64,000 bases of DNA from Nostoc sp. NMS9 (GCF_017114995.1 NZ_JABXKL010000039.1:62001-126000); one strand, 5' to 3'; shown: positions 36,389 to 45,576, counted from the stretch's first letter. Notes: generated from the sequence alone by a model not told the origin. Made by a program: numbers and translations.

Positions 36389-36964
36389 TTAACTCAAAAT
36401 CTGTGCTAAATTCAGCACAAATCCAGGTAATACATCCTCTCCTGATAAGCTAGTAGGCGATTGTAAAACCTCGACATCCTGTCCTGGACGGTAAATTTCC
36501 ACCTGTTGGTTTTGCGGATCAATCAGCCATCCTAAACGCACACCGTTGTCAATGTACTCCTGCATTTTTTGTTGAACAGTCTTTAAGCTGTCTGAAGCAG
36601 AGCGTAATTCTACCGCAAAATCTGGAGCGATGGGTAGAAATTTGTCGGGGTCTGGATTCAGGGCTTCTAATCGCTCTCGGCTGACCCAAGATGCATCTGG
36701 AGAGCGATTTGCACCATTGGGGAGTTTAAAACCCGTTGAAGAATCAAAAGTCAAACCTGTGCCATCAACCTCAGCCCAAAACTCTAACCGGGCTGTTAGT
36801 TTTGAATTACGATTTCCGCTTTCCCATCCAGTTGGTGGCATGATAATTAATTCTCCCTCTGCCGTGCGCTCAAGTCGCAAATCTCGATTATTCTGACACA
36901 GTTGGAAGAACTGCTCATCTGTTAGTTCAATAGTAGGGCTGAGGTTCAGAATCAGGGCAGTCAT
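36389..36964 (-). CDS. Uma2 family endonuclease (DUF820)
   Basis: The 191-residue protein belongs to the Uma2/DUF820 group, which has a PD-(D/E)XK-like fold and is very abundant in cyanobacteria. Key parts are LTDEQFFQLCQNNRDLRLER, GSTGFKLPNG-like sequence (here DSSTGFKLPNGANRSPDASW) and the acidic/hydrophobic FAVELRSASDSLKTVQQKMQ followed by LGWLIDPQNQQVEIYRPG. Catalytic Asp and Glu candidates are conserved. The biological role of the family is unsettled. It is monocistronic. Confidence 0.9.
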   Translation of the reverse strand: MTALILNLSPTIELTDEQFFQLCQNNRDLRLERTAEGELIIMPPTGWESGNRNSKLTARLEFWAEVDGTGLTFDSSTGFKLPNGANRSPDASWVSRERLEALNPDPDKFLPIAPDFAVELRSASDSLKTVQQKMQEYIDNGVRLGWLIDPQNQQVEIYRPGQDVEVLQSPTSLSGEDVLPGFVLNLAQILS

Positions 36965-37034
36965 AGTTGCCTCTCAAGCTTGCTAACTGTAGCGTAGTAG
37001 TGTGTCAAGTTTAAATTAATAGGTAAGCAACTTC

Positions 37035-37085
37035 GTAGTAAGGACTTTAGTCCTTAATTTTCTAAGCACTAAAGTCCTTACTACA
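37035..37085. repeat. Dispersed palindrome GTAGTAAGGACTTTAGT...
   Basis: The arms TAGTAAGGACTTTAGT and ACTAAAGTCCTTACTA are perfect over 16 bp and enclose CCTTAATTTTCTAAGC. The same family occurs at 19780-19836 and 61579-61609. Confidence 0.75.
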
Positions 37086-37191
37086 AACTTTTCATTACTA
37101 GCTTAGACATTGTACTAGCACTTTTGAGTACCTCCAGCAGTAATTAGCTACAATTTAATTGTAAAGCACAGTTAGGCTTTGCAAATCCAAA

Positions 37192-38328
37192 TTACCAATT
37201 GTGGTAGAGTTTTTCTGCGTAGAACATAATCTCTTCATTTGGCAACCTAATTTTTGGTTTTTGTCGAGGATACAAACTTTCGACAGCATCTGTATCCTGT
37301 TCAATAACTGTAGCTGCTGCTTGTAAAACTGAGTTTTTAAACAGAAACTTCATCAAAGGATTGACGACTTTGGCATACATCAAAATAAACGTTTTAGTAA
37401 TTTTTTCTGTTTCTGGGTAGAGAATATGAATTTGAGCAATATCACCAATAGGCGTTTTAGCAAAAAAAGCTGTAGTTGAAGGAAAAGCGTATTCGAGTGT
37501 GTTAGTCAACGTTTTAGGGAAGATTCCCAAAATAGGATTTTTGAGAATTTCTCCTAACGTGTTGTTGGCTCTCATCAGTTCCTGTTTAACTGTGGCAGAG
37601 TATCCTTTTTCTTCAAAATGAGTGACATGACAAGATGTAATTTTAAATAGTTCTTTATGAGTACCATTTTGGTGGTTATAGTCATAGTTAACCATCAGAT
37701 TAGTCAACAAATCACCCTGAATACTTTTGTCCCCAGTTACTCCGATAAACTCGTATTCATCGACAATTTTCTCATGCAAATCTGGGATGGGCAATCTTGG
37801 CTCAAATCCAGCATAAGTCCAGATACAATCATTGCTAATAATTAGCTCTAATGGTTTGCTAATTGGCTGAGTGTCTTTTTTATCTCCTTGCTGTAGTCTG
37901 CCTTGTCCATCAAATTCTAGTGCATGAAAAAGGCAAGTAATAGTATCTCTTTCTTGACAAACCCAGCCGTCTGATAAGGGTGCTTGCATGTGCGGACAGA
38001 TGTTATCAAGGGCAAACACTTCACCTTTTTGGTTTTGCCAAATAACATAATCCAATCCATTTAATGTGATTTTATTGGGTTTATTCACTCCCAAGATAGA
38101 TTTGTGCGCGATTAACCAAGGCGCACCAGGTAAAATTGGTTCCATTTTTCCTCCAAAATCTTGATAATTTTTTGAAAAGTCGCTAGATGCGTTAGCAAAA
38201 GGTAATGCAATCTTGAAACTTAAAAGTTGTAGATAAGCTGGTGTCGCCTGTTCTACATCACTCTTTTTAATGTAAATTGGGATAACTAAAGTCTTGTCTG
38301 CAATGGACGAACTAATACTATCGGGCAT
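37192..38328 (-). CDS. Rieske non-heme iron oxygenase (PaO/ACD1-like)
   Basis: The 378-residue protein has a Rieske [2Fe-2S] site (CPHMQAPLSDGW, then CLFH) at about residues 113-135 and a mononuclear iron motif NYDYNHQNGTH near residue 215. The layout resembles the pheophorbide a oxygenase/Tic55 group or bacterial ring-hydroxylating oxygenases. The C-terminal segment (KTFILMYAKVVNPLMKFLFK) is hydrophobic and may touch membrane. It runs divergently from a TetR regulator, with two similar palindromic operators between them, so it is probably the regulated target and the inducer may be its substrate. Confidence 0.87.
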   Translation of the reverse strand: MPDSISSSIADKTLVIPIYIKKSDVEQATPAYLQLLSFKIALPFANASSDFSKNYQDFGGKMEPILPGAPWLIAHKSILGVNKPNKITLNGLDYVIWQNQKGEVFALDNICPHMQAPLSDGWVCQERDTITCLFHALEFDGQGRLQQGDKKDTQPISKPLELIISNDCIWTYAGFEPRLPIPDLHEKIVDEYEFIGVTGDKSIQGDLLTNLMVNYDYNHQNGTHKELFKITSCHVTHFEEKGYSATVKQELMRANNTLGEILKNPILGIFPKTLTNTLEYAFPSTTAFFAKTPIGDIAQIHILYPETEKITKTFILMYAKVVNPLMKFLFKNSVLQAAATVIEQDTDAVESLYPRQKPKIRLPNEEIMFYAEKLYHNW

Positions 38329-38370
38329 TTTAGCGGCTAACTTCGGCTACTGCATAGACAAGTTAGAAAG

Positions 38371-38390
38371 CTAACTAATTTTTTAGTTAG
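38371..38390. promoter_or_regulatory. TetR operator 1
   Basis: The perfect palindrome CTAACTAA-TTTT-TTAGTTAG lies 43 bp upstream of the Rieske oxygenase ATG. Operator 2 at 38428-38447 has the same 8+4+8 architecture. Confidence 0.6.
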
Positions 38391-38427
38391 TTATTAATTT
38401 AATAAATTTCATCTTCTATGTCAACTA

Positions 38428-38447
38428 CTAACCAAGTTTTTAGTTAA
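38428..38447. promoter_or_regulatory. TetR operator 2
   Basis: The near-palindrome CTAACCAA-GTTT-TTAGTTAA has the same arms and spacing as operator 1 and lies 29 bp before the TetR GTG start. The centres of the two sites are 57 bp apart. Confidence 0.55.
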
Positions 38448-38475
38448 TATATTTTCGTTATGATGATGGAGCAAT

Positions 38476-39144
38476 GTGGGTCGTTCAACGCAGTCAAAAT
38501 TCTCATCTAAAAAACCGCGTCAGGTACGCGATGCAGAAGCGACGAAAAAGCAGATTCTCGATGCAGCGGAAGCAGAGTTTGCCAGAAATGGACTTCAAGG
38601 GGCGCGGACAGAGGCGATCGCTAGAGGTGCAGGTGTCACCACAGCGATGATTTACTACTACTTTCAGAGCAAGGAAGGACTGTATCAAGCGGTTCTACAA
38701 CGTCCGGTGGTGGAAATGCACGAATGGTTGGGGCAGCTAAATCTGGATCAGTTACGACCAGAGGAAGCTTTGAAACTGCTAATCAAAGAAGCGATCGCTT
38801 ATGAAGGTGCTCACCCACATAGAGGGATGCTTTGGTTCCAAGAAGCAAACCAAAATCAGGGAAAGTATTTCAAAGAGGGGAATTGGCAAGAAAATTTTAG
38901 CTATCTGATCAAGATCTTAGAGCGGGGGATGACAGAGGGTTGTTTCCGTCAGATCGATCCATTTTTCACCACTCTGCATATTATTGGGGTTTGTAATTTA
39001 TACTTCAACGCTTACGAAAATATTAAGCATACTAGACCAGATTTGCAATTACTAAGTCCAGAAATGATTGAGCAGCATACTCAAGCAGCAGTTAATTTTA
39101 TTTTGGCTGGTGTGCAAGCAACCAAAGTTAAAAGTGAGGAGTGA
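38476..39144 (+). CDS. TetR family transcriptional regulator
   Basis: The 222-residue protein has the TetR HTH at residues 20-66 (TKKQILDAAEAEFARNGLQG ... IARGAGVTTAMIYYYFQSKE), preceded by a basic tail (SKFSSKKPRQVRD). The C-terminal ligand domain is of a TetR_C type with LKLLIKEAIAYEGAHPHRGM. The start is GTG at 38476; nearby ATGs are out of frame. It is divergent from the Rieske oxygenase, and two like palindromes in the spacer suggest that it represses both genes. Confidence 0.92.
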   Translation: MGRSTQSKFSSKKPRQVRDAEATKKQILDAAEAEFARNGLQGARTEAIARGAGVTTAMIYYYFQSKEGLYQAVLQRPVVEMHEWLGQLNLDQLRPEEALKLLIKEAIAYEGAHPHRGMLWFQEANQNQGKYFKEGNWQENFSYLIKILERGMTEGCFRQIDPFFTTLHIIGVCNLYFNAYENIKHTRPDLQLLSPEMIEQHTQAAVNFILAGVQATKVKSEE

Positions 39145-39572
39145 GGAGTAGAGACGCGATTAATCGCGTCTGTACAAGAGTTAGGAGTTAGAAGTTATGT
39201 CAAAAAAGAGCAACGTGAACAGCAGCATTTGGCAAAAATTCAGGTAGTTAGTCAAATTAAGTCACTCCAGGGACTATTAAGCGATCGCATCTAAAAATGG
39301 GGGTGTGGAGTCAGCCACGATTAAAGAAGCTTTGAAATTATCGGAAATCTGGACGGGAAAATTCTTAACAGGTAAAAAGCAAAAATTAAGAAACGCTTGT
39401 GGTATCAAAATAGTAAATAAGTTACCACAAACGTTTTTCTTAAGTAATATTGTGTAACACTTTCGCACAAAAATGGCTAGTGTTTTGTGCGAACAAAGTA
39501 AGCTAAAAGGTAAAAATCCTGATTTGTTCTTTGGTTGTAACTAGTTAAGGCATATCCATTAGAAGAGATAAC
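39145..39572. other. Repeat-rich spacer after the TetR gene
   Basis: It contains the AGACGCGATTAATCGCGTCT palindrome (39150-39169), a short open stretch (39195-39293, plus strand, KKEQREQQHLAKIQVVSQIK-like) with no start or known relative, an inverted repeat AACGCTTGTGGTA / TACCACAAACGTT (39393-39434) and a perfect stem TTCGCACAAAA / TTTTGTGCGAA (39462-39493). The latter two probably terminate transcription. No gene is supported. Confidence 0.5.
39462..39493. terminator. Perfect 11-bp hairpin
   Basis: The arms TTCGCACAAAA (39462-39472) and TTTTGTGCGAA (39483-39493) lie between the converging TetR and small membrane-protein genes and can act on either strand. Confidence 0.5.
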
Positions 39573-39959
39573 TTAATCATTGTCCTCTTCTCTAGAACTG
39601 CTCTTAGATAAAGCTACAGAATTATAATAGAAACCAGTAACTGCTGTAGCTAATGGCCCTATTAACGAGTATAAAGTTTTAGCGGTATCATTGATTAAAC
39701 CTGATGATGTTTCAGATTTCTTTTGAACCTCCTCAATTGAAGAACTTGTTCCCCAGAGACTCTTTGATATGTAATTTATTGCTAAAGCGTGCCAAAATAT
39801 TACTCCTATCAAAGTACCCCACAACATTAATGCTAAAATACCTGCCAAATAAGTATTGAAATTTTGGCGTTTATCAGCAGGACTAATATTGGTTGTTTTT
39901 TCGCCAAACTGGGGAATCAGATTATTTAAGGAATCACTTGTTTTAGGAGTGTTTTCCAT
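39573..39959 (-). CDS. Small two-TM hypothetical protein
   Basis: The 128-residue protein has two hydrophobic segments (YLAGILALMLWGTLIGVIFW at about 37-56, and LYSLIGPLATAVTGFYYNSV near 96-115) with polar ends. I do not recognise a family. It lies 6 bp after the RHH protein gene on the same strand, and both are probably one transcript. The pairing of an RHH regulator and a small membrane protein could be a toxin-antitoxin-like or regulatory unit, but this is unproven. Confidence 0.6.
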   Translation of the reverse strand: MENTPKTSDSLNNLIPQFGEKTTNISPADKRQNFNTYLAGILALMLWGTLIGVIFWHALAINYISKSLWGTSSSIEEVQKKSETSSGLINDTAKTLYSLIGPLATAVTGFYYNSVALSKSSSREEDND

Positions 39960-39965
39960 TAATAA

Positions 39966-40166
39966 TTACAAAATTACTAATGTTTGATCGCCACTCTTTT
40001 CATTTTTGAGTATGAGTGAGTTTTCTTCATCTTCAGCATAAAGTGCAATAAGCTTTAACCCTTTTCGGATAACTTCAGACTCCGATGTGTTCATTTTTTG
40101 GGCTATTTCTTTCAGATACTCGGAATCTTTCTCACTCAAATTAACTCGAAATTTACGTGCTGACAT
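39966..40166 (-). CDS. Ribbon-helix-helix type small protein
   Basis: From the ATG at 40166 (GGAG site 8 bases upstream) the protein has 66 residues. A longer frame to 40244 has no ribosome site. The sequence SARKFRVNLSEKDSEYLKEI plus AQKMNTSESEVIRKGLKLI has the beta strand and two helices of an RHH DNA-binding fold. The tail is acidic and then hydrophobic. It may regulate itself and the membrane protein gene that follows. Confidence 0.65.
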   Translation of the reverse strand: MSARKFRVNLSEKDSEYLKEIAQKMNTSESEVIRKGLKLIALYAEDEENSLILKNEKSGDQTLVIL

Positions 40167-40244
40167 AGTTACAATCTCCTTCTTACAAAGCCATGCAAGG
40201 ATATAGGTAGACACACCATAACAGAGCAGTTTTTCACTGCCCAT

Positions 40245-40827
40245 GCGGTAGTTAAATTAGCTCTCGTCATCTAAAGCATGAGTGCCATAAGCAGTAAAAA
40301 GCTAAATTATGACTATGAGATTAGAGAAGATATAAAAGTGTCACCCAAAGTTGCACAGTAGTATATATACTTGGTACAATAGTGTACCTCTTTATTATCC
40401 CTATAATAACCCCTAAAGAGATTACTTTCAAGCCGTTCACAAAATGCTTATATTCTTTTTGATAAATCTTAACTAAATCTTTATATACTTAAGAAATATT
40501 TTATACACTTGTTTCTTGACACAGTTTGAAGTTTTCACAACAAATTGTAAAGCTTACTGTATAAGGTTTTTCTTATCTAGAATGAAAATAATTTTTACGT
40601 AATTTTAAAGAGAAATTAAAGGAAAATTATACTAAGTCTCAGACCTCAGCGATCAACTTATATAAAAATTCAAGCCTTTTTTCTTCCATCGTAGTAAAAA
40701 ACAAAACTATATTTAGAAATAATTTTTAATTAGCCGCCAAATATCTGTATAACTCGTTAGAATGAAAATAGGACGTTTTTAGTCCCTTTTAAGGGTATCT
40801 CTATAGCACATATAAAGGGGGGTTATT
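40245..40827. other. AT-rich divergent spacer
   Basis: This is 583 bp of AT-rich sequence between two divergent small RHH-type genes. I see no frame, strong hairpin or repeat worth naming. The promoters of both genes must be here. Confidence 0.4.
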
Positions 40828-41040
40828 ATGACTATTTATGTATTATATAATATCAATAATGAATCAAATGGCCCTTATGTGATGTTAGATGAAGAAACTT
40901 ATAATGTAATTGAGTCTATTGCAAAGAAATTGAATATTTCATCTGATGAAGTACTTGCACTAGCAATTGAGCGCCTTCGAGTTGCACAGGCAACAACTGA
41001 TAAATTGGAAAGACAGCTAATTGAAATATTGACTGGATAA
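40828..41040 (+). CDS. Small RHH-like hypothetical protein
   Basis: The 70-residue protein, MTIYVLYNINNESNGPYVML..., has a helix-turn-helix-like centre (NVIESIAKKLNISSDEVLAL plus AIERLRVAQ) that resembles short ribbon-helix-helix or CopG-like proteins. An AAAGGGGGG run 5 bases before the ATG acts as ribosome site. A canonical terminator follows 166 bp downstream. The function is unknown. Confidence 0.6.
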   Translation: MTIYVLYNINNESNGPYVMLDEETYNVIESIAKKLNISSDEVLALAIERLRVAQATTDKLERQLIEILTG

Positions 41041-41206
41041 TATTTGTATAATTTGATAATTATGAAAATATCCTGACATTGATATTTTAAATAGTTTTTG
41101 TAGATCTAATTCAGGAGAATAGTGACAATTAAGTTAAATATTGTATCAATAGCATTAAGTACAATTTTAATTAATTATTATTTATGCTTTTCAATCGAAA
41201 GTAGTG

Positions 41207-41242
41207 AAAAAGCCCCTCTATATAATTATGGAGGGGCTTTTT
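41207..41242 (+). terminator. Canonical rho-independent terminator
   Basis: The perfect 12-bp arms AAAAAGCCCCTC (41207-41218) and GAGGGGCTTTTT (41231-41242) end in a T run. It lies downstream of the 70-codon gene. With A-tracts before it and T-tracts after it, it can work in both directions. Confidence 0.8.
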
Positions 41243-41680
41243 AAGGCTAATTAGGGTTTGCGGAAAAAGTCTTTTCGTGAGGGCTAAGAGGCAGGAGACA
41301 GGAGGCAGAAGGGGAGTTACAAACTACCCCTAAATCTCTTTCTTCCGAAAAAGTGATTGATTTTTTGTGATATCAAGTCTTTTTCCTTGCACCTTATTCA
41401 CCTTTTATCCCACTCAAGGCATTGATTTATCAAGGTTTTATGTTTATTCAGCAAGCCCTAATTATGTTTAAAATTTTTATCAGAATTCATTAGACCTCTT
41501 GTATAAATTACAATAATAATCTCAACCTGACAAAGCTATACTGTGTCTACCCTGTTCTTAGCAAGAGAAAAGATTAAGAGTTGGGGTGCTAGGGATTTTT
41601 GCAAGATATCTATTGACCAACTTTACTGAAAAACTTAAAAACAATAAGCGATCGCATTCTGAGCCAATATTTATTATTAA
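41243..41680. other. Spacer between terminator and HD-domain gene
   Basis: There is no gene. A purine run of GGAGGCAGAAGG type (about 41288-41315), shared in style with other repeats in the window, is the only marked item. Confidence 0.4.
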
Positions 41681-44401
41681 TTACGAATTCCGCACAGTGC
41701 TACTAGACTTCAATTTAGGATAAGCAATCCGTTTGTGATGAAATTGCTGCCAAACATCCACAAATATCTGGGCAATTTGTGACATCTCTTCTCGTTTGAG
41801 TCCTGAATCAACGAGTTGATTATCTTGCCATTTGGCACGCAGAATATTATTGAGCATTGCTAAAGCTTGTTCAGTGGAGACATCTTTGAGCGATCGTTTT
41901 TCTGCCACAGATTTAGCTGATGCTTGCAGCGATCGCAGCGCCGCTTCACAAGAATCTGCTAACATGACAATTCCGGTTTCCCGTGATTGGGGAATTGGGC
42001 CATCGTAGCGAAAATCTGCGTCGTCTACTGTTAAACTTGGATCTGACTGAGCCATTTGCTGGGCTTGGTGATGAAAATAAGCAATCAGCATTGTTCCCTG
42101 ATGCTCTGGAATAAAAGCTTGAATCGCCGTAGGTAAAAGGTGTTTACGCGCCATCACCAACCCTTCAGTCACGTGCTTTTTGATAATTTCTGCACTCTTC
42201 CAAGGATCTTTAATCTCTGTATCGTGTTTATTCGGCCCGCCCATTTGATTTTCAATAAAACCAAGAGGGTCGTGCATTTTGCCAATATCGTGATATAATG
42301 TCCCAGCCCTGACTAGTTCAACATTGCATCCTAATTCTTTGGCAGCAGCTTCAGCAAGAGTAGCTACAAGCAGCGTATGTTGAAAAGTTCCGGGAGTTTC
42401 AGTAGCGAGTCGTTTTAATAAAGGGCGGTTAGGGTTCGCCAGTTCTGCTAGGCGAATTGGGGTAACTAAATCAAAAACTTTTTCTAGATAAGGACTCAAG
42501 CCCAAAGCGATAACACTCCAGCCTAAGCCGGATAAAGCAAATAATCCCGCTTCTTGAAAGACAATATACCAGGTTGAACCAAATACTTGACCAATTAAGC
42601 TTTTAACAATCAGGTAAATGCCGCCCTGAGTTAAGGCGATCGCAACGCCTAATAATGCCAACTCTTCACGCGATCGCAATCGTTGGGCAATGTAACTACC
42701 TAATATTCCTCCCCCAACACCAGCTAAAAGCGCAGCCTTGCTCATATCCAAGCTAATGCCTAATATCGGCAACAGCAGACCGACAACTGTCAACCCCAAA
42801 GTGGGGCCGTAAAAGCTTCCCAACAATAAACCAAGGGCGCTCCAGGTGGTATAAGGCAATCCGATCGTAATCACTCCTGGCACACTCAGAGTTAGCAATA
42901 ACACTAATAGGCGATCGCGTTGTCGCAATTCGTAATCAATATGGCGTTCTACCCAGACAAAAATGCCAATAGCGAGCGTTATCACGCCTCCTAACTTCAC
43001 CAACTCCTGCCACTTTACCTCCCGGCGAATCAGGTGATAATGCTCCAGCACCTCAAAGTTCCATGCAGTAATCTGCGCTCCTTTTTTGACAATCACCTCA
43101 CCATGCCGTACCTTCACCATCACGGGTGGCACATCAGCCGCAGCCTTTTGAGCGTTTTCTCTGGTTTGTTCTTCATCTTTTTGTAAATTCGGCTTGAGTA
43201 CAGCTAACAACAGGTTTTTTGCCAAAGTTTCAGCGGATTCTGGTACAAAGGTCTGTAATTGTAAACTCACCGCATCTTGTAAGATATTTTTTGGCAGTCC
43301 CTGTGGAATGCCTTGGGTGAGAATCCGCTCTAGACTTTGATGGATTCCCATTTGTGTTTTTTCCCATTCCCCATCTGATAAATCCAAAAGTAGAGATTCT
43401 TCATATACTGCTTCGGGGCTAACAGTCTCTAACTTTAAAAGTTTGGCAGTGGCTTGGATATATCTTTGACGTGTTTGGGAAATTTCGGCAATTATTAAGG
43501 ACAAGCTTTTCTCAGAACTTGTGAGGCGGTAAGATTCTAGTTCTGTTACAGCTTGAGTAAAGTCAGTATTTTGAGAAAAATCAACTGGTTCTGTCTTTTC
43601 TGGACTCTGGGAATCAGATTTGGGTGGTGTTGTACGCGGCTGGCGTTTCTGATTGGGTGCAGCTATGGATGATGGACGGGATGAAGCGGTAGTTTGTCCG
43701 ATTCCCTTCTGCTGCTGATTTTTACTATTTTCTACAGCCGATAGCAGTGCTTGCCATTCCAAGTCTGAACAAGAGCGGAGGTAACGTTGGGTAGAGATGG
43801 ATAAAACTACAGGTTCAAAAAAAGGAAAAGCTCCAGCAACAGCGCGAATTTCGTTGCCATCATCTAAAAGTTGTTGCAAATTTTGGTTGATTTTTTCGTT
43901 GATTCGCGGATCAAGCATCAACACCTGTAAAGAGCTTGTGCTGACGGCTTTGCGCTCGGCTTCAGTTTTTTTCTGATCTTCGATGCTAGCTGTGTAAGGC
44001 GCTGTAATCGTTTGGGGTGCGGGATGTCCTACTTGGAGTTGAGTCTGATTGTATAATTTATGGCCAATAACGCCTGTGAGGGACACTAAAGCGATCGCCA
44101 AAATCACCGAGTAACGCTGTTTGTATGTCCAATCTAAAGCTACTCCATAAATACTACTCTTATTTTTGACCGATTTTGCCTTTGACCTTAGCGCTCTTTC
44201 TTGTTTTCGGCGTTCGCTTTTCTCATTGGTTTTTGATAAAAACAGGAATACATTCTTGAGCATAGTCCTCAGAAGTTCCCTTCTATGGGTTTTACCTTTG
44301 GGACTTCTCATTAACTTTCCCTTACGGCGTAGTGTTTTGTACTGTCGCCGCCAGTGAGTCAATTGCTGGTTCAAGAACTGCAAAAACTGATGCATTTTCA
44401 T
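41681..44401 (-). CDS. 7TM-HD phosphohydrolase (PgpH-like)
   Basis: From the ATG at 44401 the product has 906 residues. It has an N-terminal TM helix, an extracytoplasmic 7TMR-HDED domain (bases 43100-43990 on the minus strand, with an unusual Pro/Ser/Gln-rich insert NQKRQPRTTPPKSDSQ), seven TM helices, and a C-terminal HD domain with HTLLVATLAEAAAKELGCN, YHDIGKMHDP and PEHQGTMLIAYFHHQA. PgpH proteins hydrolyse c-di-AMP, and a c-di-AMP phosphodiesterase role here is likely. A further 39 codons are open upstream to 44518, but they are Pro/Cys/Arg-rich and unlike the family. Confidence 0.9.
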   Translation of the reverse strand: MKMHQFLQFLNQQLTHWRRQYKTLRRKGKLMRSPKGKTHRRELLRTMLKNVFLFLSKTNEKSERRKQERALRSKAKSVKNKSSIYGVALDWTYKQRYSVILAIALVSLTGVIGHKLYNQTQLQVGHPAPQTITAPYTASIEDQKKTEAERKAVSTSSLQVLMLDPRINEKINQNLQQLLDDGNEIRAVAGAFPFFEPVVLSISTQRYLRSCSDLEWQALLSAVENSKNQQQKGIGQTTASSRPSSIAAPNQKRQPRTTPPKSDSQSPEKTEPVDFSQNTDFTQAVTELESYRLTSSEKSLSLIIAEISQTRQRYIQATAKLLKLETVSPEAVYEESLLLDLSDGEWEKTQMGIHQSLERILTQGIPQGLPKNILQDAVSLQLQTFVPESAETLAKNLLLAVLKPNLQKDEEQTRENAQKAAADVPPVMVKVRHGEVIVKKGAQITAWNFEVLEHYHLIRREVKWQELVKLGGVITLAIGIFVWVERHIDYELRQRDRLLVLLLTLSVPGVITIGLPYTTWSALGLLLGSFYGPTLGLTVVGLLLPILGISLDMSKAALLAGVGGGILGSYIAQRLRSREELALLGVAIALTQGGIYLIVKSLIGQVFGSTWYIVFQEAGLFALSGLGWSVIALGLSPYLEKVFDLVTPIRLAELANPNRPLLKRLATETPGTFQHTLLVATLAEAAAKELGCNVELVRAGTLYHDIGKMHDPLGFIENQMGGPNKHDTEIKDPWKSAEIIKKHVTEGLVMARKHLLPTAIQAFIPEHQGTMLIAYFHHQAQQMAQSDPSLTVDDADFRYDGPIPQSRETGIVMLADSCEAALRSLQASAKSVAEKRSLKDVSTEQALAMLNNILRAKWQDNQLVDSGLKREEMSQIAQIFVDVWQQFHHKRIAYPKLKSSSTVRNS

Positions 44402-44631
44402 TATCTCTGCCTGCAATTGCCAACTTTGATAGTTCAAAAAAAGACAATCATCAGGAAAGTTTAATCTGCGGCGGCTGCAACTCGGTGGCGGGGGTTTTTT
44501 ATTGCTGATTTGCCACAATAGCTAGCTACAGAATCAGTCCAAGGGTTTACTGAAAAATTCTAGTATATGAGACTAATACAACTGTGGCGGAAGTTTGCCT
44601 ACCTTTAACCCCTTATCTGGTTAATTTAAGA

Positions 44632-45576
44632 TTAACGCGACCGAATAACGCGAGGAGCTGCGTAAACTGAAAGCAAAGCCACCTCACATCCCTCCTCTGT
44701 TAACTCTTTTGGGTTTAAGGTAAGATTATACACTCCTGACCACACTCCCACAAATGCATCGGTCAATTCTAACATTTGGGAAAAGCTAGTTAGTCCCCAT
44801 GCTGGAGAATTCCTCTGCAAGAGCAAGACTTGCCAATTTACGGGAATTCCGCCTGTCCCGTTATATGCTCCCGACAAAGCACCAGTAATTGCACCTGTAG
44901 CCCGTGAGCTTAGAAGCGTAGCATCTTGCACTTGAGAATTGTCATTGTGAGTAGCCTGTAAAATTGTCAGGCGAAAGTCTTCCAAGGTATTCAAAAAGCA
45001 GTAAAATGCCATAGCAATAGTGTTACTGAGTTTTTCTTCCTTAGCAAACTCAGCTTGCGTTGTTGATAATCCAGCCCCTTGCTCTAATAAATTCTGGACT
45101 ATTAATAATTTTTTTGGTATTGATGTCGGTGTTTCGCCGATAAAAGAAATTGTTTGTGGGATAAGAGTTAGAGGGTCGAGTTTTTCAGTTAAGGCAAGAG
45201 CGATCGCATATCCTACTGCTAGTGTTCCATCTCTGATTACTGGGTCATCCTCCCAGATTTTCAGTACACGCAGCAAGTTTTGTCGGAGCTTGATTGGATT
45301 TTCGTGAAAAAAGAGTGCTACTGGGAATGTGGCAATAATTATTTTTATCGAGATGTCATCAGTTGCTACTAAATGAAGAGGTTCTTCTTGCTGACGCTCT
45401 ATCCAATCATCTAAATCTAATCTACCCAACGCAATCAAACTCTGGATACCCAGAACTGCCATTCTGCCTAAATCTAGGTAACTCTCAAACTGTACTTTAC
45501 CACCAGAGAGTAAACTTCCTCCCAGGAATGCTCCGAGTAAAGTTCCTTTAAACCGACTTATAGGAGAGTAACGCAT
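44632..45576 (-). CDS. ADP-ribosylglycohydrolase-like protein, degenerate
   Basis: The 314-residue all-helical protein has an ADP-ribosylglycohydrolase-type frame: an opening SRFKGTLLGAFLGGSLLSGG, a middle RDGTLAVGYAIALAL, and a late RATGAITGALSGAYNGTGGI plus PVNW. The usual metal-binding Asp residues at the start (GDALG-type) and end are not evident, since the first loop reads GAFLGG. It may be catalytically inactive or use other residues. It is next to the HD-domain gene on the same strand, 113 bp upstream of it. Confidence 0.75.
   Translation of the reverse strand: MRYSPISRFKGTLLGAFLGGSLLSGGKVQFESYLDLGRMAVLGIQSLIALGRLDLDDWIERQQEEPLHLVATDDISIKIIIATFPVALFFHENPIKLRQNLLRVLKIWEDDPVIRDGTLAVGYAIALALTEKLDPLTLIPQTISFIGETPTSIPKKLLIVQNLLEQGAGLSTTQAEFAKEEKLSNTIAMAFYCFLNTLEDFRLTILQATHNDNSQVQDATLLSSRATGAITGALSGAYNGTGGIPVNWQVLLLQRNSPAWGLTSFSQMLELTDAFVGVWSGVYNLTLNPKELTEEGCEVALLSVYAAPRVIRSR

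Noticed and set aside
39195-39293. Short plus-strand open stretch KKEQREQQHLAKIQVV...
   Set aside because: There is no start codon in frame with a ribosome site and no recognisable family; it may be a gene remnant, but evidence is too thin.
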